A program made the translations under genes and the position numbers. A model generated the notes under the pieces. It saw only the letters and a program-made list of their open reading frames with translations. It searched no databases and had not been told where the DNA came from. From Planctomycetota bacterium (GTDB taxonomy: Bacteria > Planctomycetota > UBA1135 > JADKAF01), in NCBI GenBank assembly GCA_016719295.1, contig JADKAF010000001.1, forward strand, positions 5,270,001 to 5,334,000: 64,000 nt of DNA. The letters are read 5' to 3'. Each line of letters starts with the position of its first letter. Position 1 is the first letter of the stretch. Positions 53,796 to 62,512 of the stretch are shown piece by piece.

Positions 53796-56758
53796 GACCC
53801 GGATCTCCCGCGCGCCTCCTCCTGGGCGCCATCTTCGGCATCGGAGCCCCCGTCGCTGCGCAGGATCAGCCGGGCTCGATCCGCGGCGTCGTCATGGACA
53901 AGGACTTCGACGCGCCGCTCGCCGGAGCGCAGGTGAGCGTCGTCGAGACCGGCGACAAGGCCGAGACGGCCCCGGGCGGGAACTACTCGATCAGCGGGCT
54001 GAAGCCTGGGAAGTACACGCTGGTCTTCGCCAAGGAGGGCTACGTTCGTCAGCTGCGCGCGGATGTCGTCGTGAACGCCGGCGCGCTCACCGATGCGAAC
54101 GCCGCGTTGGCCGGCGAGTTCGCCGAGATGGAGGAGTTCGTCGTCCAGGAGACGGTGAAGCTCAGCGGGAACACCGAGGCCGGTCTGCTCGAGCTGCGTC
54201 TCGAGAGCCCCGCCCTCATGGATTCGATCAGCGCGGATCTCATCTCGAAGGCCGGCGCCAGCGACGCGGCGGCCGCGCTGCGACTCGTCTCGGGCGCGAC
54301 CGTGCAGGACGGCAAGTCGGCGGTGATCCGCGGCCTGCCCGATCGCTATGTGAGCTCGCAGCTGAACGGCGTGCGTCTGCCCACGGCCGACGAGGACAAG
54401 CGCGCCGTCGAGCTCGACCAGTTTCCCGCGGTGATCATCGAGAGCGTGCAGGTCAGCAAGACCTTCACCCCCGATCAGCAGGGCGACGCCTCGGGTGGCG
54501 CGGTCGACGTGCGCTTGAAGGGCATCCCGGAAGAGTGGGTGTTCCAGGTGCGCACGCAGATCAGCTACAACACGCAGGTCTGGAACGACGACGATTACCT
54601 GAGCTACAAGGGCGGCGGCCTCAACTTCCTCGGCAAGGACGGCGCGGGCCGCGGCATCCAGAAGAACCGCATCGGCGACAACTGGCGCGGCGCGGTCGGC
54701 GTCGACGACGGCACCTCGCCCATCGACTACAAGTGGTCGATGAGCGGCGGTGGCAGGCAGGTGCTCGACGACGGCACGCGCATCGGCGGCTTCGCGAGCC
54801 TGTTCTACGAGCGCGATAGCGCGCACTACGACGGAGCCAAGGACGACCAGTACTGGGTCGACAATCCGGGCGATCCGATGACCCCGCAGTATTCGCAGGG
54901 GAGCCCCGGACAAGGCGAGTTCAAGACCTCGCTCTTCGACGTCACCAGGAGCTCGCAATCCGTGCAGTGGGGAACGCTCGCGACCTTCGGCATCGAGTCC
55001 GACGAGCACGCGGTGAACTTCACCTACCTGCAGACGAACACCACGGAAGACACGACGACGCTCGCCGAGGACACGCGCGGCAAGGAGTTCTTCTTCCCCG
55101 GCTACGACCCGAACGACCCCAACACGCCGGGCCACGAGGAGCCCGAAGCGGCGCCGTACCTGCGCACCGAGACCTTGAGCTACGTCGAGCGCGAGACGGA
55201 GACCCTGCAGCTCCGCGGGCGCCATCAGCTGCCCTTCGAGTCGCTCGGGCTCTCGAAGCCCGCGGAGTTCGACTGGACGGCAGCGCTCAGCGCCGCCTCG
55301 TCGGATCAGCCGGACAAGCGCCAGTTCGGAACGGCGTGGTACGCGGGCCGTGTCGTAGGGCCGATCGTGCTGCCCGCGCAGCACCGACCCTTCAAGCCTT
55401 CGGCGAACTTCAACTTGGGCAACTTGCAGCGCATCTGGCAGCAGATCGATGAGGATTCCCAAGAGTACTCGATGAACCTGAAGCTACCGTTCGCTCAGTG
55501 GGCTGGAGATGAAGGCTATCTGAAGATCGGTACTTTCTTCGACGAGGTCGAGCGGCAGTTCGACCAGGACACCTTCAGCAACTTCGGCGACAACAGCACC
55601 TACGACGGCGACTACGACGACCTCTGGAGCCGCGCGTTCCCGAACGAGACGAACCACCCGATCACGGAGTCGCAGTTCGACGTCGACTACGAGGGCGAGC
55701 AGCGCATCGCCGCGGGCTACGCGATGTTCGACCTGCCGCTCGTCTCGACGTGGAAGCTGGTCGGCGGGGCGCGTCTCGAGCTCACCGAGATCGACGTCAC
55801 GATCGACCCGGAAGAGGACGCGGTCTGGTTCCCGCCCGGCGCGACGGCTCCGGTGCAGCTGAATCCGGGCGACGCCGATGTCGATTTCCAGCAGACCGAT
55901 CTCTTGCCCTCGATCGGCACCGAGTGGGAGCCGCTCGAGAAGCTCACGCTGCGCGCGTCCTACAACCAGACGATCGCGCGGCAGACCTTCAAGGAGCTGA
56001 CCCCGGTTCTGCAGCAGGAGTTCCTAGGCGGACCGATCTTCATCGGCAACCCCGAGCTCGAGATGAGCGCGCTGCGCAACTATGACCTGCGCGCCGACTA
56101 CGTGCCGAACGAAGGCGGGCTGCTCTCGGTCTCCTGGTTCCGCAAGGACATCGACGATCCGATCGAGTACGTGCAGCGCCTCGCCGGCTTCAACTACACG
56201 ACCGCGGTGAACTTCCCCGAGGGGACGCTCACGGGCTACGAGTTCGAGGTGCGTCAGCGTCTCGGCAATCTCTGGGAGCCCCTCGAGAGCTTCTCCGCCG
56301 GCGCGAACGCGACGCTCATCGACTCACAGGTGACGCTCTCGCAGCAGGAGCAAGACGCGCTCAACCTGCCGAACATCCAGGCGCCCCAGGAGCATCGCAA
56401 GATGACCGGTGCGCCGGAGTACCTGCTGAACCTCTACCTCAGCTACGAGATCCTCTCGACGGGGACGCAGGCGTCGCTCTTCTACATCCATCAAGGCGAC
56501 ACGCTGCTCACCGGTGCCGGCCAAGCCGACGGCAACTTCGTCCCCAGCGTCTTCGCCGAGGACTACGGCACGCTGAACCTCAGCGTCGGGCAGCGCCTCG
56601 GGGAGTACTTCAGCCTGACATTTCAGGCTAAGAATCTCACCAATCCCAAGATCCAGCAGGTCTACCGCTCGCGCTACATCGGCGCGGACGTGACCCGCAG
56701 CTCCTTCCGCACCGGCATCGAGTTCTCGCTGAGCTTGAGCGCTGAAGTGCGCTTCTGA
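53789..56758 (+). CDS. TonB-dependent receptor with N-terminal carboxypeptidase-regulatory domain
   Basis: 989 residues. A signal peptide (1-25) is followed by a CarboxypepD_reg-like domain at about 28-110 (GSIRGVVMDKDFDAPLAGAQ), a TonB-box region near 115 (MEEFVVQETV), a plug at about 130-250 with VIRGLPDRYVSSQLNGVRLP and GGAVDVRL, and a 22-strand barrel ending in the terminal aromatic strand SLSAEVRF. Receptors with this N-terminal domain include the SusC-like group and Oar of myxobacteria. The operon position, between a TPR lipoprotein and a complete TonB energising system, shows that it is the receptor served by this system. The substrate is unknown. Confidence 0.9.
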   Translation: MVRPGSPARLLLGAIFGIGAPVAAQDQPGSIRGVVMDKDFDAPLAGAQVSVVETGDKAETAPGGNYSISGLKPGKYTLVFAKEGYVRQLRADVVVNAGALTDANAALAGEFAEMEEFVVQETVKLSGNTEAGLLELRLESPALMDSISADLISKAGASDAAAALRLVSGATVQDGKSAVIRGLPDRYVSSQLNGVRLPTADEDKRAVELDQFPAVIIESVQVSKTFTPDQQGDASGGAVDVRLKGIPEEWVFQVRTQISYNTQVWNDDDYLSYKGGGLNFLGKDGAGRGIQKNRIGDNWRGAVGVDDGTSPIDYKWSMSGGGRQVLDDGTRIGGFASLFYERDSAHYDGAKDDQYWVDNPGDPMTPQYSQGSPGQGEFKTSLFDVTRSSQSVQWGTLATFGIESDEHAVNFTYLQTNTTEDTTTLAEDTRGKEFFFPGYDPNDPNTPGHEEPEAAPYLRTETLSYVERETETLQLRGRHQLPFESLGLSKPAEFDWTAALSAASSDQPDKRQFGTAWYAGRVVGPIVLPAQHRPFKPSANFNLGNLQRIWQQIDEDSQEYSMNLKLPFAQWAGDEGYLKIGTFFDEVERQFDQDTFSNFGDNSTYDGDYDDLWSRAFPNETNHPITESQFDVDYEGEQRIAAGYAMFDLPLVSTWKLVGGARLELTEIDVTIDPEEDAVWFPPGATAPVQLNPGDADVDFQQTDLLPSIGTEWEPLEKLTLRASYNQTIARQTFKELTPVLQQEFLGGPIFIGNPELEMSALRNYDLRADYVPNEGGLLSVSWFRKDIDDPIEYVQRLAGFNYTTAVNFPEGTLTGYEFEVRQRLGNLWEPLESFSAGANATLIDSQVTLSQQEQDALNLPNIQAPQEHRKMTGAPEYLLNLYLSYEILSTGTQASLFYIHQGDTLLTGAGQADGNFVPSVFAEDYGTLNLSVGQRLGEYFSLTFQAKNLTNPKIQQVYRSRYIGADVTRSSFRTGIEFSLSLSAEVRF

Positions 56759-56794
56759 TCGATCTCCTAAACCGCACCTCCTCCCACTCTCGCC

Positions 56795-57604
56795 ATGACG
56801 TACCTAGAACGCTTGCGCGCGCGGCTCCTACCCGCCGCCCTCTTAGGCCTCGGCGCGGTCGCCGCGCAGGCGCAGCAAGACGAAGCCGCCTCGACCGCCG
56901 AAGCTCGGGCGGAGCTGATCGACCGTTCGCGCGACGCGCTGGAGCGCTGGGTGGAGACGCGGCGCACGATCTCGAAGGAGCAGCGCGACTGGACCGAGGG
57001 GCGCTCGGTGCTGAGCGAGCGCATCGAGCTCCTGGAGCGCGAGATCGAGGCGGTGCGCGCGAAGATCGAAGAAGCCCGCACCAGCGTCGCGGAGGCCGAT
57101 AAGAAGCGCCAGGAGCTCGAGCTGCAGAACGAGCGCCTGAAGGGCTCCGCTCAGGGGCTCGCCGAGCTGGCAGCGCGCCTCGAGAGCGGCACGCTCGCGC
57201 TGATGCCGCGCATCCCGGCGTTCGCGAGCGAAGGGGTGAAGATCTTCTCGCAGCGCATCCCGGTGGCCGGAGCGGAGACCAAGCTCTCGCTCTCCGAGCG
57301 CTTCCAGAGCGTGGTCGCCGTTCTGAACTCGCTGAACAAGCTGAACCGCGAGATCACCCTGACGCCCGAGATCCGGGAGCTTCCCGATGGGCGCTCGACC
57401 GAGGTGGCGACGGTGTACGTAGGCCTCTCTCAGGGCTACTACGCCAGCGGCGATGGACAGCTCGCCGGCATCGGCACGGCGGGAGAGAAGGGCTGGACGT
57501 GGCGCGCCGCCAACACCCAGGCGGGCGAGGTCTCGCGCATGGTCGCGATCCTGAAGTCCGAGCAGGTAGCCGACTTCGTGCGGCTCCCGATCCGCATCGA
57601 TTGA
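56795..57604 (+). CDS. DUF3450 protein of a TonB-2 type system
   Basis: 269 residues. A signal peptide (1-26) is followed by a long coiled coil (SERIELLEREIEAVRAKIEE) and a C-terminal alpha-beta part with VAVLNSLNKLNREITLTPEI and VATVYVGLSQGYYASGDGQL, both characteristic of DUF3450. In gammaproteobacteria DUF3450 genes regularly precede a two-ExbB TonB system, and the same holds here. A periplasmic accessory role for the energised complex is likely, but its activity is not established. Confidence 0.87.
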   Translation: MTYLERLRARLLPAALLGLGAVAAQAQQDEAASTAEARAELIDRSRDALERWVETRRTISKEQRDWTEGRSVLSERIELLEREIEAVRAKIEEARTSVAEADKKRQELELQNERLKGSAQGLAELAARLESGTLALMPRIPAFASEGVKIFSQRIPVAGAETKLSLSERFQSVVAVLNSLNKLNREITLTPEIRELPDGRSTEVATVYVGLSQGYYASGDGQLAGIGTAGEKGWTWRAANTQAGEVSRMVAILKSEQVADFVRLPIRID

Positions 57605-57634
57605 GGCCGCGAGCCGCACCCCAGAGATCCGACC

Positions 57635-59245
57635 ATGATCAAGAACCTAACCCTCGGCGGCCTGCTGCTCGTCCTGCTGCTCCCCTCGCTGCAGGCGCAG
57701 GACTCGCCCGCCCCTAACTCGCCCGCGCCGGGCTCTGCGGCTCCCGCCGCGCCGGCGCCGACCTCCGCGCAAGAGCCCACGAAGCTCGAGGACGCCGCGC
57801 GCTCGGCCGAGCAACGCCTCGAGGCCAGCCTGCGCGAGCTCAGCGAGCTCCGCGAGAAGATGGCCTCCGAGAAGCTCCCTCTCAGCAAGCGCTTGAGCGA
57901 GCTCGAGGCCGAGCTCGGGGCCGCTCGCCAGGAGTACCAGAAGACCTCGCGCGACCTCGACGACCGCGCGTTGAAGCTGAATACCCTCCGCGATGGCATC
58001 AAGGCCTATGAGAACCAGGCGAGCCATCTGCAGACCTTGGTCGCCGACTACCTGCGCAACTTCGAGTCGCGCCTGCACATCGTCGAGCTGCAGCGCTACA
58101 AGGACGCGCTATCCAAGGCCAAGCTCGCGCGCGAGAACACCGCTCTTACACCCGAAGAGGTCTTCGCCGCGCAAGCCGAGCTGGTCGAGCTCTCGCTCGC
58201 GCGCCTGCACGAAGCGCCCGGTGGAGTGACCTTTCCCGGCCATGTGGTCGCGACCTCGGGCGTCGTCGTCTCCGGACGCTTCGCGCTCGTCGGACCCGCG
58301 GCGATCTTCCGCTCCGAGGACGGTCAACACGTGGGCACGGCGGAGCAGAAGCTGGGCTCGCTCGAGCCGGCGTTGATCCCCTTCGCGCGGCCGGAGGACA
58401 ACGAAGCCGCTCGTGTGCTCGTCGCCAGCGGAGAAGGGGTGTTCCCGCTCGATCCCACCTTGGGCAACGCGCACAAGATCGAGGAGACGCAGGAGACGCT
58501 GCTCGAGCACATCAAGGCGGGTGGTCCGGTCATGTACCCGATCTTCGCCATGGCCGGCGCGGCGCTCTTGGTCGTGCTGCTGAAGTGGGTGAGCTTCCTG
58601 TTCATGAGGAAGCCCTCGCGTTCGCGCCTCGCCGCGGTCCTCGCGGCGGTGCGCCAACGCGATCACGCCACTGCCGTGGAGCAGGCGCAGCGCGTCGGCG
58701 GCCCCTCGGGGCGCATGCTGACGGTGGGCGCACAGCATCTCGGCGAGCCGCGCGAGCTGATCGAAGAGGTGATGTACGAGACCGTGCTCGAGACGAAGCT
58801 GCGCCTCAATCGCTGGCTGCCCTTCGTCGCGGTGTGCGCGTCGTCGGCACCGCTGCTGGGCTTGCTCGGCACCGTGACCGGCATCATGAACACCTTCAAG
58901 CTGATCACGGTGTTCGGCTCGGGTGACGTGAAGATGCTCTCGGGAGGCATCTCCGAGGCGCTCATCACCACCGAGTACGGACTGATCGTCGCCATTCCCT
59001 CGCTGCTGCTCCACGCGCTGCTCTCGAGGAAGGCGAAGGGCATGCTCGATCAGATGGAGAAGTCCGCGGTCGAGTTCCTGAACCAGGTCGCCAAGTCCCA
59101 GCCCGCCGGGGTCGGGTCCCACGATCACTTTCGCGATGACGAGCTGAGCGAAGACGTCGGCTACGAGTTCATCCCGGCGATGCCGCGGGCGCGCGAGACC
59201 GAGCTTTCTCGCCCCGCCCAGGCCGAGCGCACCTCGAGGCGCTGA
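57635..59245 (+). CDS. TtpC-like large ExbB/TolQ-family protein
   Basis: 536 residues. A signal peptide (about 1-22) and an N-terminal periplasmic coiled coil (LEASLRELSELREKMASEKL) make up the first 290 residues. The C-terminal 230 residues are a MotA/TolQ/ExbB proton-channel domain, with helices at about 300-325, 385-410 and 430-455 and the conserved region LGLLGTVTGIMNTFKLITVF, then GISEALITTEYGLIVAIPSL. This architecture is that of TtpC in Vibrio TonB2 systems, where it is essential together with ExbB2. It is adjacent, by 8 bases, to the second ExbB gene. Confidence 0.88.
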   Translation: MIKNLTLGGLLLVLLLPSLQAQDSPAPNSPAPGSAAPAAPAPTSAQEPTKLEDAARSAEQRLEASLRELSELREKMASEKLPLSKRLSELEAELGAARQEYQKTSRDLDDRALKLNTLRDGIKAYENQASHLQTLVADYLRNFESRLHIVELQRYKDALSKAKLARENTALTPEEVFAAQAELVELSLARLHEAPGGVTFPGHVVATSGVVVSGRFALVGPAAIFRSEDGQHVGTAEQKLGSLEPALIPFARPEDNEAARVLVASGEGVFPLDPTLGNAHKIEETQETLLEHIKAGGPVMYPIFAMAGAALLVVLLKWVSFLFMRKPSRSRLAAVLAAVRQRDHATAVEQAQRVGGPSGRMLTVGAQHLGEPRELIEEVMYETVLETKLRLNRWLPFVAVCASSAPLLGLLGTVTGIMNTFKLITVFGSGDVKMLSGGISEALITTEYGLIVAIPSLLLHALLSRKAKGMLDQMEKSAVEFLNQVAKSQPAGVGSHDHFRDDELSEDVGYEFIPAMPRARETELSRPAQAERTSRR

Positions 59246-59253
59246 GGAGAGCC

Positions 59254-59919
59254 ATGCTCGATCTAGCACAGCTCCGCGCAGAGGTGCAGCCGATCCTCGA
59301 GAAGGGGGTCGATGTCTGGAACGAAGCGAAGGAGATCTGGATCGCCGGCGGCTGGGGCATGATCGCCATCGCCGCCGACGCTCTGGTGCTCTTCGCGATC
59401 GGGGTCCATGTCTGGCTGCGCTTCCGCGAGAAGCGCTTCCTCTCCGTGCCCGAGAAGAAGTGGCGGCGCTGGATCGAGCATCCGGGCGAGCGCCGCGGGC
59501 CGGTCGGCAAGCTGCTCGACTTCGTCGGCGGCAATCCGACCCTCGAGTCGACCTCGGCTTCGTTCCAGGGGCTCCGCTCGATCGAAGTGGCGCCCTTCGA
59601 GCGCGATCTCCGCGTGATGAAGATCTGCGTGGGTCTCGCTCCGCTGCTCGGGCTCTTCGGGACCGTGACGGGGATGCTCGAGACCTTCGCGGCGCTCGCC
59701 TCTGGCTCCGGAGGCGAGCAGACGATGGGGATGATCGCGTCCGGGATCTCGGTCGCGCTGATCACCACCGAGACCGGCCTGGTCATCGCCTTGCCGGGGC
59801 TCTTCTTCCACTACCAGCTGATGCGCAAGCAGGAACGCTACAAGGCTTTTCTCGCGCATCTCGAGTCCGTCTGCATGCAATCGCTCTATCGGCGATCGCC
59901 TGCCCAAGCCGCGGTGTGA
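59254..59919 (+). CDS. exbB: ExbB2-type proton channel protein
   Basis: 221 residues. Three membrane helices with the conserved ExbB sequence LGLFGTVTGMLETFAALASG and SGISVALITTETGLVIALPG at the second and third helices. It lacks the long N-terminal extension of the upstream paralogue. It should form the pentameric proton channel with ExbD in the inner membrane and supply force to TonB. It lies 8 bases after the TtpC-like gene and 3 bases before exbD. Confidence 0.9.
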   Translation: MLDLAQLRAEVQPILEKGVDVWNEAKEIWIAGGWGMIAIAADALVLFAIGVHVWLRFREKRFLSVPEKKWRRWIEHPGERRGPVGKLLDFVGGNPTLESTSASFQGLRSIEVAPFERDLRVMKICVGLAPLLGLFGTVTGMLETFAALASGSGGEQTMGMIASGISVALITTETGLVIALPGLFFHYQLMRKQERYKAFLAHLESVCMQSLYRRSPAQAAV

Positions 59920-59922
59920 TCC

Positions 59923-60336
59923 ATGGGTAGATTCAAGGACAGCGGTGGCGATGACAGCGGGGATACCGCGATCGACCTCTCGCCGATGCTCGACTGCATC
60001 TTCATCCTGCTCATCTTCTTCATCGTCACGACGAGCTTCGTCGAGGAGAGCGGCGTCGAGGTCGACAAGCCGCAGGCGGCGTCCGCCTCGCAGCTCGAGA
60101 AGTCGAGCATCATCCTCGCGCTGACCGCGAAGGGCGAGATCGTCTACGGCGGGCGAGAGATCGGGATCGGCGGCGTGCAGTCGCTGGTTCGTCGTCTGCT
60201 CCAGGCCGAGGACCTGCCGGTCATCATCCAAGCCGACGGCGCCTCTCAATCCGGGCTCCTCATGCGCGTGATCGATGAGGCGAAGCTCGGTGGAGCGGCG
60301 AAGGTCTCTCTGGCGGCCTCGGCCATCAAGAGCTGA
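59923..60336 (+). CDS. exbD: ExbD/TolR-type biopolymer transport protein
   Basis: 137 residues. A short cytoplasmic N-terminus leads into one membrane helix at about 23-42 with the functional Asp near the start (LSPMLDCIFILLIFFIVTTS). The periplasmic domain ends with the usual alpha-beta ExbD fold (IILALTAKGEIVYGGREIGI, LPVIIQADGASQSGLLMRVI). Asp in that helix carries protons through the ExbB channel. It is tightly packed between exbB and tonB. Confidence 0.9.
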   Translation: MGRFKDSGGDDSGDTAIDLSPMLDCIFILLIFFIVTTSFVEESGVEVDKPQAASASQLEKSSIILALTAKGEIVYGGREIGIGGVQSLVRRLLQAEDLPVIIQADGASQSGLLMRVIDEAKLGGAAKVSLAASAIKS

Positions 60337-60347
60337 GGGCCAGCACC

Positions 60348-61013
60348 ATGATCCTGAAGGTCCTGCGCGCCTTGCTGCATGGCGTCCTCGTCGTCGTGGG
60401 ATCCATCAGCTTCACCGCGCTCTTCTTCCTCGTCCTCCCGCTGATGCAGGCGATCACGAGCACGCTCGAGGCTGATACCGTGCTTCAAGCGGCGCACACG
60501 GCGGACGTGCCGCCTCCGCCGCCGCCGATCGAGGAAGAGCCGGAGGAAGAGCCAGAGCCCGAAGAGAAGCCGCCGGAGCTCCAGGCCGAGCCGCAGCAGC
60601 TCGACTTGGCGCAGCTCGAGCTAGCGCTGAATCCCGGCTTCAGCGACGGGCTCGTCGGCGGCGGCGCCTTCGCGGTGAAGCTGAGCGCTTTTGGCGGCGG
60701 TGAGAAAGGCGAGAGCATGGACGAGCTCTTCTCGCTCGCCGACCTGGACCAGAAGCCGCGCGTCCTCTATCAGCCTGGTCCGGTCATCGACGCCGCGCTG
60801 AAGAAGAAGTCCCCGGCCACCGTGCACGTCGTCTTCGTCGTCGATCAGCGCGGCAAGGTCGAGAACCCCCTCGTGCAGAAGTCGAGCGACCCGGCCTTCG
60901 AGCGCGCGGCGCTCGGCGCCGTGAAGCAATGGAAGTTCGAGCCCGGGAAGCGCGGTGGCAAGGCCGTGCGCTTCCGCATGCGCGTCCCCATCACCTTCCC
61001 CGCCCCGTCCTAG
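60348..61013 (+). CDS. tonB: TonB energy transducer
   Basis: 221 residues. One N-terminal membrane helix (about 8-38) is followed by a Pro/Glu-rich spacer (PPPPPPIEEEPEEEPEPEE) that spans the periplasm. The C-terminal TonB domain at about 145-221 has TVHVVFVVDQRGKVENPLVQ, then SSDPAFERAALGAVKQWKFE and the final strand RFRMRVPITF. The spacer is short, as in TonB2-type proteins. It transmits force from the ExbB/ExbD complex to the receptor encoded at 53789. Confidence 0.92.
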   Translation: MILKVLRALLHGVLVVVGSISFTALFFLVLPLMQAITSTLEADTVLQAAHTADVPPPPPPIEEEPEEEPEPEEKPPELQAEPQQLDLAQLELALNPGFSDGLVGGGAFAVKLSAFGGGEKGESMDELFSLADLDQKPRVLYQPGPVIDAALKKKSPATVHVVFVVDQRGKVENPLVQKSSDPAFERAALGAVKQWKFEPGKRGGKAVRFRMRVPITFPAPS

Positions 61014-61037
61014 TCGTTGTCGCTCCCCCCTCCCTCC

Positions 61038-62477
61038 ATGCCGCGCGCCCACATCTCCCTCGCTCTTCTTCCGCTCCTCGTCGTTGCCTGCAAGTCGACG
61101 CCCACCGCTCCGCCTCCGCGTGCAGAGGCGGCCTCGAGCGCCGCCAAGGCGAGCGAGGAAGCTCCGAAGCCGGCGCGCAAGCCCGTCTCTACCGAGCTCG
61201 CGATCTGGAGCGATCCGGCCTTCAAGCGGCGCTTCGCGGAGAGCTTGCTCTCCGAGGTGGACATCGAGCCGCGCCTCACCGTCGTCGAGCGCGAGAGCAT
61301 GCAGCAAGCCCTCGATCTCATCGCCGAGGACAAGCAGAGCGAGGCGCTCCAGGTCCTGGAGGCGAACCGCGGCGAGCTCGCTTGCGCGAGCTTCGACTTC
61401 ATGGCGGGGAGCCTCTACTTCCAGCAGGACGACCTCGATCGCGCCGTGCCGGCCCTGGAGCAAGCCGTCGCGAAGCATCCCAAGTTCCGCCGCGCGTGGC
61501 AGAGCCTGGGCTGGGCCCGCTTCCGCAGCGGGGAGTACGCCGAGGCGATCCCCGCGCTGACCAAGGTCATCGAGCTCGGCGGCGTGAGCTCGCTCAACTA
61601 CGGCATGCTCGCGTTCTCGCATGCGAACCTGAAGAACCCGCTCGGCGCGGAGACGGCGTATCGCATGGCCGTGATGCTCGACCCGCAGACCCTCGACTGG
61701 AAGATGGGGCTCGCGGAGGCGCTGTTCAAGCAGCAGCGCTTCGCCGACGCTGTGGCTCTCTGCGGCACCCTGATCGCGGAGCAGCCGGAGAGCAGCAAGC
61801 TCTGGATGATCCAGGCCAACGCCTACATCGGCATGGGAAAGCCCGCGCAAGCGGCGCAGAACATCGAGTTCGTCGACTCGCTCGGGCAGTCGAGCGTCGA
61901 TGCGCTGAACCTCCTCGGCGACATCTACATCAACGAGGAGCTCTATGAGCTCGCCGGCCAGGCCTACCTGCGCGCGCTCGAGAAGAGCCCGGAAGCGGCG
62001 CCGACCCGAGCGCTCCGCGCGGCGAAAGATCTCGCCGTGCGCGGCGCCGCGAGCGAGGCGAGGCTGCTCGCCGAGCGCATCGAGGCGCTGCACGGCAGCA
62101 AGCTCGAGGCCGAGGACAAGAAGAACCTGCTGCGCCTGCGGGCGCGCCTCGCCGCGGCGGCGAGCGCGACGCCCGAGGAGGTCGCGATCTTGGAGGAGAT
62201 CGTTTCCCTCGATCCGCTCGACGGCGATGCGCTGATCCTCCTCGGTCAGCACGCGAGCAAGCGCGGCGAGGCCGAGAAGGCGGTCTTCTACTACGAGCGC
62301 GCCGCGGCGCTCGAGGCCTTCGAGGCCGACGCGAAGGTGCGCCACGCCGAGCTCTTGGTCGGGCAATCGAAGTACGCGGAGGCCCTGCCGCTCCTGCGCC
62401 GCGCCCAGGCCTTGAAGCCGCGCGAGTCGATCCAGCAGTATCTGGAGCAGGTCGAGCGCGTGGCGCAGTCGCGCTGA
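61038..62477 (+). CDS. TPR lipoprotein of the TonB-2 type cluster
   Basis: 479 residues from ATG at 61038. The lipobox LLVVACKS gives a lipidated Cys at about residue 19. At least eight tetratricopeptide repeats follow (AWQSLGWARFRSGEYAEAIP, NYGMLAFSHANLKNPLGAET, ALILLGQHASKRGEAEKAVF). A TPR gene directly after tonB is typical of TtpC-TonB2 clusters, where the protein associates with the complex. A TTG 21 bases earlier is possible but adds residues with no signal-peptide logic. Confidence 0.87.
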   Translation: MPRAHISLALLPLLVVACKSTPTAPPPRAEAASSAAKASEEAPKPARKPVSTELAIWSDPAFKRRFAESLLSEVDIEPRLTVVERESMQQALDLIAEDKQSEALQVLEANRGELACASFDFMAGSLYFQQDDLDRAVPALEQAVAKHPKFRRAWQSLGWARFRSGEYAEAIPALTKVIELGGVSSLNYGMLAFSHANLKNPLGAETAYRMAVMLDPQTLDWKMGLAEALFKQQRFADAVALCGTLIAEQPESSKLWMIQANAYIGMGKPAQAAQNIEFVDSLGQSSVDALNLLGDIYINEELYELAGQAYLRALEKSPEAAPTRALRAAKDLAVRGAASEARLLAERIEALHGSKLEAEDKKNLLRLRARLAAAASATPEEVAILEEIVSLDPLDGDALILLGQHASKRGEAEKAVFYYERAAALEAFEADAKVRHAELLVGQSKYAEALPLLRRAQALKPRESIQQYLEQVERVAQSR

Positions 62478-62512
62478 GCGCGCTCGATCTCGCTCGAGCC
62501 GCAGAAGGCCAC

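Noticed and set aside
50526..62477. Classic SusCD starch-type uptake locus
   Set aside because: The coupled lipoprotein is TPR-like and not SusD, and no glycoside hydrolase is present in the block.
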